In this document: piece after piece, positions 34,105 to 44,486 of the stretch
Numbering within the stretch: the first letter of the stretch is position 1
Layout of the letters: each line of letters begins with the position of its first letter
From: Canna indica
Lineage: Eukaryota; Streptophyta; Magnoliopsida; Zingiberales; Cannaceae
Assembly (NCBI GenBank): GCA_034359265.1
Contig: CP136890.1
Coordinates: 50,363,001 to 50,427,000, forward strand
Length of the DNA: 64,000 bases
Direction: 5' to 3'
The notes under the pieces: generated by a model
What the model was told of the DNA's origin: nothing
Database searches by the model: none
The model's input: the letters and a program-made list of their open reading frames with translations, nothing else
Position numbers and translations under genes: made by a program

Positions 34105-34397
34105 ATTAGACGAGGAAGACAACTTGTATTTTTTGGGACTTGATTATTCAATTATATTGTTTTTCAAATTTTGTGGAATTGGATGATTCAAACTGCAAGC
34201 ATTTAGAGCATGTTTTTTTTCTTCCATTTCTTTTAATATTTGACAATGTGATAATTTAATTCAAACCTTGAGTTGAGAGGAAAACATCAATATGTTTATG
34301 TTTCAAGACATGTATAATATAATTGCTAAGATTAGGGTGGCAGTGGATTTGTGTAAATGAGTATTTCACCATTCCCAAACCTTGATAGGTCATTAGC

Positions 34398-34641
34398 AGG
34401 TTTGCAAAAAAATTTATGTTCTACCCGCATTTTTAAAATTTGCCCATAAATGCACAATATTTGCATTTCTTTATGTCATATACCAAATCGTCAAGCGTCG
34501 TCAGCTAAGTTGAGACGGCACTTGATGATTTGGTAGATGGCATAAACAAATGTAAATGTTGTGCATTTACAGACGAATTTTGAAAACACGAGTAGAACAT
34601 AAAATTTCTACAAATCTTGTGATTTTTTAGTTTATTTTCCC
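34398..34641. mobile_element. Fold-back MITE, copy 2 (left arm shortened)
   Basis: This is a second copy of the same family 300 bp away and in the same orientation. Its left arm starts at AGGTTTGC, so about 25 bp are missing, and its right arm is complete to GTTTATTTTCC. The loop has a related sequence (GTCAGCTAAGTT). Confidence 0.82.
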
Positions 34642-34716
34642 ATATATATATATATATAACAAAAGATCGTCCTATTTTATTTTTCAGCTTTATTTCATTT
34701 CTTGCAGCTCACAATA

Positions 34717-36641
34717 TTTTTTTTTGCAACAAGGCAAACGGAAATATATTAATTCACAAAAAAAAAATACAATAGAGTTCATACACAACTACCATTAGAA
34801 GAAATGGTAGAACTTCTCATCCCCCAAGGGAAAAGACCACTCCTCTCACCTTCGGCATTGCCATCAGCAAGTTAGTTGCCAAAACCTTAGGAGAAGAGGA
34901 ACAAAGAAAAAACCCACAGCCCGGGTCAAGCACGATATGCAAAAGCAATGCGTCACACGGAATACCCACAACTCGAGCCAAGTAATAAAGCTCACATGCA
35001 AAAGCAATATATCACACGGAATACCCACAACTCGGGCCAAGTAATAAAAGCTCACATGCAACAGCAATATATCACACGGAATACCCACAACTCGGGCCAA
35101 GTAATAAAAGCTCATGAGATCAACATATAGCGTGACATTAATCATGGCGGACATGAGTGAGGTAATGTTGAATGCTCCACCTCTCTGCAATGGCTCTATT
35201 ATTTGGTGTATCCTTGATAGGTTTGGCAGCATATTTCTAAAGGATCTTGCTTTTAACTTCTGCAATAATATTGCTAAGAATGCTCGTCGATGTAGAGGAG
35301 ACATGAGAGAAAATACAATCATTTCGCTCACGCCAAATGAAGTAAACTGAAGCAGTGAGAGTACTGCGTCTAATATAGCCAACTAGTGTGTCCCCACTCA
35401 TGACGTCTTCCCACCATTTAAGCTGGTCATCCCAATGATACAGGGGGTTAGCCAAGAGACAACGATCTAGAATGTCACGCCAAATGATAGCTGAAAAGGG
35501 GCAGTGGAAAAATAGGTGCTCATTGACTCATCTACACTGCAGAAGCAACAACTAGTAGAGTGAGTAATCCCCCAATTTGAGAGGCGATCAAGAGTTGAAA
35601 GTCTTCGTAAGAGAACAAGCCATAATATAAAAGAATACCTCGGGACCCTTCCTTTGAACCAAACAAGATGATGCCAAGAAATTATAGAGTTAGTGGGCGA
35701 AATGCCAATGCAAGCTGAAGCAATACTAAAAGGACCCTTCCCAGACGGCTTCCAAAGTACTTGATCTTCATTCGAACCAGTATTCACAGTGCTAATGGAA
35801 TCCCAAGCACTATGCAATACAAGTTCAGATGCCAATTATAGTGCTGCCAAATAGAAGAAACCCTAGCGGTCCTACTCGAGTAGAGGCGGGTCGGAATGTG
35901 ATCATTCATCCTGTCAATAAGGAGATAACCAGGAATCCAAGGATCAAGCCAGAGAAATGTATTCATACCATCACCAATGCGATACTCTACAAGCTCCTTT
36001 GCTTGATCACGAGCAAAAAGGATACTGCGAAAACACCAAGAGCGGCATGTGGCTGTCGTACAGTCCAAATGGAATCGTTGTTGAGGAATTTAGAGCTGAT
36101 CCAACGGATCCATAGAGAGTCTTTCTTTGAAGCAATAGCTCAAATATACCTCATAAGGTACGCAATGTTAAGGTGTGAGAGTCGATGAAGCCCAAGCCCA
36201 CCATTTTGATGCGGTTGACAAATATCATCCCAGGAGACTTTATGAAAGCTTCTTTTATCATCCCCACTCCACGGGAATCTTGCAAGAAGTTGTTCAATAC
36301 GAGATATGACTCTCTGGGGTAGCTTGTAAGTGGCGCACGAATAGGTGATCTTACCCTGTAAAACAGATTTGATAAGTGCCAACCTGCCATGTAAGATAGG
36401 TGCTTTGCCTTCCAAGAGTGGATGCGGCTCTGGATGCTCTCAATAAGAGGGAGACAATCATTATATGTAAGTTGCTTGGTAATAAGAGGGACACCCAGGA
36501 ATCGAGTGGGGAGAGTACCAATAGGAATACCAAGAATGTCCTGAACTCTATTCATCAGGTCTCTAGAGCATCCTGCCATATACATATTAGACTTGGTAGT
36601 ACTAGCGAATAGCCCCGAGATGTCTGCAAAGGACCCCAATA
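34717..36641 (-). mobile_element. 5'-truncated LINE on the reverse strand (LINE-3)
   Basis: A poly(T) run at 34717-34725 followed by GCAACAAGG is the complement of the family's poly(A) end. The body matches LINE-2 from about its base 20190 onward, so only the RT end, zf-RVT and 3' UTR remain. The 3' UTR carries three tandem copies of a unit of about 60 bp (34954, 35013 and 35073). Confidence 0.93.
35138..36641 (-). pseudogene. LINE-3 ORF2 remnant: RT C-terminus and zf-RVT
   Basis: The reverse-strand sequence is nearly identical to the LINE-2 protein from ILGSFADISG to the end. It is broken into at least five frame segments (36140-36654, 35784-36068, 35467-35835, 35237-35455). The zf-RVT Cys/His cluster (CCFCSVDES) is visible near 35540. 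The final segment has WRERND, where LINE-2 has a stop. Confidence 0.9.
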
Positions 36642-36838
36642 TTGACTGATTCAATGCAAATTTCTTTTAAAAAAATAAAAATAAAACAAAATTATAAACG
36701 AAAAACTTGAATTATAGGTTGTTCATAACTACTTTATTATACAACATGAATTTTGCTCCTTTTAGTTATGTTTAGCTTTCGTGGTACCACAGAGAAGTTA
36801 GTCTCGCACTTTGACATATACAGAATAGATAGGAATAT

Positions 36839-38303
36839 TGTCACGCCCCAACTCAGAATTGCGTGACCGGCTAGAGTAGGTGTCTGTACCCCAAAGCCTA
36901 CCACATGCACTTATCAACTAAACACAACAAGCAACCAGATCGACATAGAAAACATAAATGAAAATGTTCCAACTTTATTAAATGTTTGAAAACATATTTT
37001 TACAACCTGAAGTTCAATGAAAACAACTCAATGCATGAACTAAGACTCTCACTACACGACTACGACTACATAACTGCATAATACGAGATATGCGACACCA
37101 CCTGCCCTCCAGCCGCGCCATGTCATCAAGTCGTACCTCACTGGTCAAGCTCTGCAAAACAAAAACAATAAAACCATGAGTCTATGAGGAACTCGACGAG
37201 TGGTTCTTCCGAACCTTCAGTTAAATCCCAGTATAATCGTAACTTGGCCAGTCGGCCGCACCCTGCTCAGGCACTATCTTAGCCATTCATGGTTTTACAC
37301 TGCAAATGTCACTTGGCCCATATGGGCCTCACTCCGTGGGATAACTCTCGGCCGCACCTGACCTTCACATTATAGTAATACTCGACCAACCGACCTACAA
37401 GATCAAGCAATGGTGATCAACATTTACCGGTTATATTTCATATAAAATACGCAAATAGCGATTCAATCACCGGGTCCGTCAACTAGGATGGTCAACTAGC
37501 TTCTGGAACCCCAATGGGTTAGAGATAGCCAGTCCCACCCAACACTCGGGTCTACGATCAGCGTGGCCCATCGACAGAATCTCAAGACCCCCGACACTTG
37601 GGTCTAACACCTAGCGGGGCCCACTAGTGCAATCTCAAGATCCTAAAACCGCCCGCTGAGTCAGGTGATAGCAGTGCTGGCTAAAAGCACCCCTCAGCCT
37701 GACCATCTCAAGCACAATACATAAACAAATTATTCTACAAATTATTAAGCACCTCTTGGGCTTTCGCCCGTACCCGGGCCCTCTCAATTCAAAACCTTAA
37801 GTATTAGATTCCTAGATGGGAGCACCTAATGTCTCTAAGTCAAAATGTATATATATATAGTTTCTAGTAATTTATGTCGTCAACTAGAGAGGCCTCGCCT
37901 CTTACATTTACGTCCACAAGCTAAACAACTTCATCTAAATTTTCCTCTAAAATAATCCATATTATAGACAATATACCTAGGTGATATAGGCAAGAAAAAT
38001 ACCCTACAATAAACTAACATAGGAAAAATATCCTACAAATGAGGAATCATAGAAGAATACCCTACAAGTGAGATAACATGACAATATTTCGTATATCAAA
38101 CCCTTACTTGTAGATCTCCAAGGAAGTATGTTTTTCTACTCCAATCTCCTATTCCCCCATTCGGCCGCACCCCTACACATGGGTATGCCTTATTTGGCCA
38201 AACCCTTAAAGGTGAAGGAAAATATGTTTCAATCGAAATCTAAATTCTCCTTGATCTCTATCCTAACTAAGCATACAAGAACCTCAAATCTACAAGCTTC
38301 TAC
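36839..38303 (-). repeat. LTR of element D, outer part
   Basis: This is homologous to 31178-32850. The blocks include GTCAACTAGGATGGTCAACTAG, GCGGGGCCCACTAGTG and CACTGGTCAAGC. The LTR is interrupted at 38304 by a solo LTR and resumes near 40683. Confidence 0.75.
38204..38303. repeat. 100-bp direct repeat, left copy
   Basis: This is identical to 40583-40682 except for four substitutions. It lies immediately before the nested LTR. It belongs to the LTR of element D. Confidence 0.85.
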
Positions 38304-40576
38304 TGTTACACCCCAAAACAAAGGCGTAACCGGCCAGAGTACTACAAGTACCCCGAAGCCTAAACCAACAGTATAATCATAGAATACAACCTTGGACAGC
38401 ACAAAAGTCTAATTTCTTACTATAACATAAAAGATTAAAATTTTCAACTCAAAGTCCATAAGAAGTTTGATAACTGCTTAAGTCCAGACTCAATTAAAAT
38501 GAACCAACAATCATTTGAGTTTCAATATGAAATTATAATTTTTAAATGTCCATATACAACACATAATGAAAATGAAATGACTCAACCAACTCAACCCAAC
38601 TCCTGATCACGACATGCCACGAGATCGACTGCTCCTGACGCTCCAACTGCATTATGACACTCAAGTACGTGCCTGACTACGCCCAAGTGCTACAAGATGG
38701 TGAAAAATAGTAAGTCCAACTAGGACTTAGCGAGTGATAAAATCTCCTACAATCATGTTCAATAAATACAAGCCAACAGAGATACATGAGTGAGTAGTAC
38801 GTAATGTTTTGTAAACAGATGAAAGCTCTAAAGTAAATAGAGGTACACTCCATACAACCATTCATTTATCTGGCAACAATGCAGTAAGATCATATCAACA
38901 ATACTGAACCCGAGATAAACAATAATGAAACCATTCCACTATTCATACAAGCCACCCGAGTTAGTCGTCAGCGTGGCAGTACTGACGAGCTTCCTGGTCC
39001 AAGGACCCGTCGGTCCAGTCATCCAGAGACCCGTCAGTCTATGAGTCGGGCGCTAATCACCTTTGTCTCAGCGTTTTCCCCGCTCTGAGCCACCCAAGTC
39101 GGTCGTTAGTGTGGCGGCTGACGAACTTCCCGGTCCACATCCACATATACAATCAGACACATACAATCAAGCTACAACACATGCGTTTAACCATAAAATG
39201 AGATGAATGTGCATATCTACATGTTTGAGCCCTATAATACAGTTCCAACCCACAACTTATGCTTTCATCCCCATGTTTACTCATTTCAATTACTCTGTCT
39301 CTATAAATTTGGACACAGCCCGTGTAAATACATCTCAAAGCCGAACACATCGGGTATAAAGACTTCTTAAAGTCAAACAATAGCAGGTGATAAGAATTCT
39401 ACCTATCTCAGTCTTACCATACATCAACCGATTACATACCCACATTCCCGATCCATCAAATTCATAACATATACCTGGTGCTCGCTCTGTTCATGATTAA
39501 GCTGATCAACAGAGAGCATCATGGAGCCGACCGATCACTAATCATTCACTAATCACTAGATAGCAATCGAACAACAGAAAGCATATGAACATATACTTAG
39601 CATTCAGTCTGTAAATGGCGAATCAGAACAATAGAAAGCATATGAACATATAATCAGCATTCAATCTGTAACTGGCGAATCAGAACAATAGAAAGCATAT
39701 GAAACCTCTATCTTGTATTCAATCTATAAATGGCGAAATCCACAACATGAAGCATATGAGCATATACATAGTAATCAATATGTAAATGGCCAAAACATAC
39801 TGGAATCGATCAAGCACAACCCGACATTTCTATCGACCGAACACAACGCAACATCCCGATCCACCAATCCACAAGAACAATGCAGGGTATCTACTCGGTC
39901 AACAATCAGTAGATAGAAAAATAAACCCATGAACGAATTTAAATAATTTACCAACAATCACCGATCGATCCGCACCAGAACACAAGGCACAATGCGAAGG
40001 AAATTCGAAACATGATTCAAAGAAAGAAATGGGAACGATAGCTTGAATCCATGAACACAGTAGAAGGAGGATTAGCCACTCACCGTGAAAGGAGGAACGG
40101 CCGAGCTCCGATCGTTGTCGCCGCCGAGATCGCCGCTGCCGAGATCCTCTCTTCCTCCCCGTCCCCCCCTTGCGCTGCTCCTTTTGGGTCGTGATCGCCC
40201 GATGCCCGATCGCAACCCCTCTCTCTATAACTTGGGGTTAATTTTAACCCCAAGTTACCTTTTATAATCTGGGGTTAAAATTAATCCCAAATTACTCTTT
40301 TACCCCTCCCTTTTTATTTACTTATAAAACCCAATTACATCTAGATTGAGTCCGATTTGAATCCCGATCGAACCACCGAGTTCGACTTAATTTCATGATC
40401 GCAGAATAATAAAAATAGTAATAATAACATATATATATATATAATCATTTTTCCTTAATTTAAACCCTTACCGAGAATTCCTCGAGACTCGAGACCCCGC
40501 TAACTTGCCCGCCTTGAGTCTTCGTTTTTCTGTACGAAGCCAACAAAATTAATTTTAAAAAAATTTGGTTATAACA
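38304..40576 (-). repeat. Solo LTR nested in the LTR of element D (2273 bp)
   Basis: It starts TGTTACACCCC and ends GGTTATAACA, giving TG...CA termini on either strand. It has the family blocks (GGCGTAACCGGCCAGAG, ACTTAGCGAG) but no internal element sequence. Toward its right end is a GC-rich stretch (40095-40215), read as the U3/leader side. Two mirrored phrases around AACCCCAAGTTAC and TTAATCCCAAATTAC lie near 40235-40300. Confidence 0.75.
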
Positions 40577-40582
40577 TGCCTG

Positions 40583-40682
40583 CCTTAAGGGTGAAGGAAA
40601 ATATGTTTCAATCAAAATCTAAGTTCTCCTTGATCTCTATCCTAACTAACCATACAAGAACCTCAAATCTACAAGCTTCTAC
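40583..40682. repeat. 100-bp direct repeat, right copy
   Basis: This is the partner of 38204-38303. After it the LTR of element D continues with GGCTCAAGGAAATTGGG. An integrase-made duplication would be about 5 bp, so this is not a standard target duplication. Confidence 0.85.
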
Positions 40683-41314
40683 GGCTCAAGGAAATTGGGA
40701 AAAATTTCGGCATGACCTTTCACCTTTTTTTCTTGATTCAACCGGCACCCAAACAGCATGAAAACAATGTGTAAAAATCACAATACGCCATGGTTCACAA
40801 GAAGAATCAACAAGGTTTGAGAATCGCCAAGAATACGACGAGAAACATATGTCAATCAGCAAGAATCAACATCACAAGGGTCGGCTAGAGCCTTCCCTTA
40901 AATCCTAGGTTCTACCACTCACATCGATTAAAAGAACAAGAAGAACGAGACGACGACGTTCCCGATCTCCGGCGATGACACCAAAATCCTGCGCCACCCT
41001 CCCCTTGATCGCCTCTCCCTCTCTTACTCTCGCCCTTCTCGGGTTCTGTGTGGATCTCCTTGTGCCGCACGACAACTAATGGGTGAGGGTTTTATTCCTT
41101 CTTCTTTTTGACAATTTTGCCCTAAAGACTTAAGTTCTTACACTCGATTCAACTTGAGCTCGAATTGAGCCTCGACTCGACCCGCGAACCCGGTTTCAAC
41201 CCGACTTGAGTCAATCCAACTTATAAATCATAACGAAAACATCAATCATGAGTCCAACAATTTAAATTCTACCTTCTACTCGCGACGATCTCGCGACTCG
41301 ACCCAGCTAGTTCC
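40683..41314 (-). repeat. LTR of element D, inner part, truncated
   Basis: This matches the right partial LTR (from about 43050) from AAATTGGGAAAAATTTCGGC to GCGACTCGACCCAGCTAG and then breaks off into RT sequence. Confidence 0.7.
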
Positions 41315-41329
41315 CCTTTGCGGATCTCA

Positions 41330-42945
41330 GTCACATTGGTCGACCGCCTCTAGTTCTACACTGCCTCCACCTTTGCGGGGTCCACTCTTACCCCTTCATT
41401 GAACATCACATGGCCTAGGAACCCTACACTCACCAACCAGAACTCGCATTTGGAGAATTTGACATACAACTGATGCTCCCTGAGGGTCTCCAGGACCATC
41501 CTCAATTGCTCGGAGTGCTCCTCCCTACCCTTGAGTAAACCAGGATGTCGTCAATAAAGTCAATCACAAATCTGTCCAGATACTCCTTGAACACTCGATT
41601 CATTAAGTCCATAAAGGCCGCAGGCGCATTAGTCAGCCCAAAGGACATCACCAGAACTTAAAGTGGTCATAATGAGTCCTGAAGGCAATCTTAGGCACAT
41701 CACAATCTCGAATTCTTAGCTAATGGTATTCGGACCTCAAGTCAATTTTTGAGAACCATGGTGCCCCCTGCAGTTGGTCGAATAGGTCATCGATCCTTAG
41801 CAGTGGATAACGATTCTTGATTGTCACCTTGTTAAGATGTCTGTAGTCAATGCACAAGCGCATGGACACGTCCTTCTTCTTCACGAAGAGCACCGGAGCA
41901 CCCCACAGAGACACGCTCGGGCGGATGAAACCCAAGTCTAGCAATTTTTGCAACTGTGTTTTCAATTCCCTCAACTCAGTCGGTGCCATCAGATAGGGTG
42001 GAATGGAGATCGGCTTCACCCCAGGCTGCAAATCGATGCAAAATTCTATCTCACTTCTTGGCGGTAAACCCAGCAACTCCTCGAGAAATACATTAGGGAA
42101 CTCACAAACCACCTGTGTTCCCCCGACATCCCCTGCCATGTCTCACTCCTCCTCGACCACAGATACGAAGGCCGAGAAGGACTGGCAGCCTCCCATAAGC
42201 AGTTTGCGAGCATTTAGGGCTGAAATGACTCCCATAGGACCCCCCCTTCCATCTCCCTAGAAGGTAAACTGCGGCAACCCGGGCTTACTGAAAGTGACAA
42301 TCTTAGCCCCACAATCCATTGACACAAAGTGATCCGCCAGCCAAACCATGCCGAGTATAACATCAAGTTCAAGCATCGATAAGAGTGTCAATTCTGTCTT
42401 CAACACATGCCCACAAATGATCACTTCATAGCCTCGGAAGGTGGTCTCAGCTAATATTGCATCGCCCGTAGGCGTCAACACAACGTATGGCACATCAAGC
42501 AAAGAAGGTGCCCCGAGTAACTTAGCAGCAAAAGTAGTAGATACAAAGGAGTGTGTAGCAACCAGATCAAATAACACATAACATGCAGATGAACCAATAA
42601 TAAGTGTATCTGTTACTACCGCCTTAGACGCCTCAGCGCCGTCATGATTCATAGCATAAACCCTGGTGGAAGGCCTATCAGAGTGACTGGTCTGCTGCCA
42701 CCTGCCCTGTGTCTGACCCTTTTGAGCTACAGAATCAACTGACATCGGTGCTTTCCCTCTCCACTGCTCAACTTTTCTGGTCACCTCTGTTCGGATAATC
42801 TTTCCTGAAGTGCCCAACTTGCCCACATCTGAAGCATGCATCTGTGCGGCCGTAGCAAGCGCCCCAATGCCTCATGTTACAACGGCCACACTATGGCATC
42901 TCGGTCTTTTGTGAAGCATCCCCCGACCCTGCTTGTCGATCCGCC
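41330..42945 (-). pseudogene. Element D gag end, protease and RT pseudogene
   Basis: The reverse strand, in order, starts with a zinc knuckle CFRCGQVGHFRKD near 42830 in a shifted frame. The protease region of 42257-42841 follows, where the expected DSGATH reads DLVATHSF, so the active site is lost. RT (41720-42139) then gives [39 protein letters not shown] and KIDLRSEYH. After a stop at 41717-41719 and frame changes come FIDDILVYS (near 41550) and [10 protein letters not shown] (near 41450). Stops also lie at 42257-42259 and near 42140. The sequence type is that of Del/Tekay chromoviruses. Nothing remains of integrase. Confidence 0.88.
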
Positions 42946-43045
42946 CCTGACCCTGGGCCTCCACGACTCCTGCTACTGTTGTGTCCCCTGCTTGGCTAGT
43001 TACCTACAGCCACAACAGTGCCCTCAAAATGATCCATGAGTTGAA

Positions 43046-43721
43046 AGACGATCGAGAAAATTGGGGAAAATATCGGCATGACCTTTCCCATTTTTCCTCC
43101 ACTCGGCCAACCCATAAAATGCAAAATAAATACGATTTAAAACATAAGATCACAGGTACACAAATCATTTATAGTTCCAACACGAGAAAATACGTTGATC
43201 GATAAGAAACTCGCAAAAGAAACCCGATTCCAAAGACTTCTAAGGTCGGCTACCGCCTCCCTTCACAATCACCCTAACCACTCACCTTGATCGGATCACA
43301 AGGTAACCTCGATGAAGATGAGCTTCGATTTCCTCGAGTGTCGACGCGGACTCGACGCCGAACAAAATCCCTCTCGCTCCCCCTTCCTCTTGGGATGCGT
43401 GCGGCTCTCCCCCACACGGCTGGCTTGTGTGAGGGGTTTTATTCCTCTCATCTATTGACTTAAATGCCCCCAATCACTTACTTACCTCCTCATCTGACTC
43501 CACCTAACCCGGATCGAGTCCCGACTCGATCCGCGAACCCAATCTCAACCCAACTTGAGTCAACCAATATACTCATCCACCCAATTACCAACATTAGGCT
43601 ATAACTTAAATTAATTATACCTGCTATTCGTGGCGATCTCGCGACTCGTCCCGGCTAGCTCCCGACTCGATGGGCTGCACCACGAAAAATTTTATATTAG
43701 AAAACCCCGGGTATTACAACA
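43046..43721 (-). repeat. Partial LTR of element D, right copy
   Basis: This corresponds to the inner third of the LTR and includes the terminus missing from the left copy (GAAAACCCCGGGTATTACAACA). The remaining two thirds are deleted at the junction with the gag remnant. Confidence 0.7.
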
Positions 43722-43757
43722 TCAATAACATAGAACTAATTACTTTAATTAGTAGAT

Positions 43758-44486
43758 CTATGAGTTATTCTTTGTTCTGAAACTAGTAACCAACATCTTG
43801 ATCAATTCTATGTGTTGACCTTTTGTTGATTGAACTCTAGAACACCAAATGTAGTTAGTAGAATGTATCGTACCATCCAGTGTTATTCCTTTTGCAGCAA
43901 TTTTGTGGTTGGGAAGTATCAATGCTGGATCTAAATTCTGCACGCCCATGTCAGTTTTTTTTTCATGAGAGCAAGCAGTGGCTCTTGGAACTGACTTGAA
44001 ACACTGTGTTGCACTTCCATCATTTGAGGAGCATGTTTCTCGAGACTTGTTGACAAAGACTGTTCTTCCAAAGAGCTTCAGAACAGTTGATTGTGTTTCC
44101 TACTGGTGAACGTTCATTCTACTGGAATGATGCCAAATCTAACTCATAAGGATTAAGAATGATTTCATTCTCCTACTGTATTTATAAAGGAAAAAAAAAT
44201 AAGGATTAAGAATATACCATTGGAGCTTCATTTATCTTAGTAGATGCCAAGTCGAGTGACAAAATTCTATCAACTGTCACAGCTGATGAGGTAAGAGAGG
44301 AATATCCATTCTCTTGTTCACTCAGTGAGAGTTCTTCTAGATCTGATTAATGGTGTAATGTCTGAGCTTACGAGGAAATGGGTGTACTGGCTTTCGCTTC
44401 GGTCGAGGAGGAGGAATCTCAATAGACTTTTCAGTGTCTGCCTCACGATCAACCTAAGCGCGAATTGAAGCTTTAGCTTCATGCCT
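43758..44486 (-). pseudogene. 3' part of a REVEILLE/LHY-type MYB transcription factor gene
   Basis: Three reverse-strand segments match the C-terminal half of the plant RVE family of clock-associated MYB factors. They are IEIPPPRPKRKPVHPFPRK (44372-44454), the proline-rich motif that follows the MYB domain, then LSLSEQENGYSSLTSSAV (44218-44342, ending at a GT donor), and TVLKLFGRTVFV (43758-44099, 114 codons to a stop, after a TAG acceptor). A possible acceptor TTTGCAG precedes the first segment near 44486. The SHAQKYF-type MYB exons would lie to the right, but I do not find them. The first two segments are in different frames with only about 30 bp between them, too short for an intron. It is probably a broken fragment. 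Confidence 0.65.

Larger units (their letters stand above)
36839..43721 (-). mobile_element. Decayed Ty3/gypsy element D (Del/Tekay-like), reverse strand
   Basis: It is bounded by TGTCACGCCCC at the left and CCGGGTATTACAACA at the right, which are LTR ends read on the reverse strand. The left LTR (36839-38303 plus about 40683-41314) is interrupted by another LTR and has lost its inner end. The right LTR is a partial copy (about 43046-43721). Between them only a zinc knuckle, protease and part of RT remain. RNase H, integrase and most of gag are deleted. No target duplication was found. Confidence 0.75.

Noticed and set aside
36834..43726. Target duplication for element D
   Set aside because: AATAT on the left and TCAAT on the right do not match.
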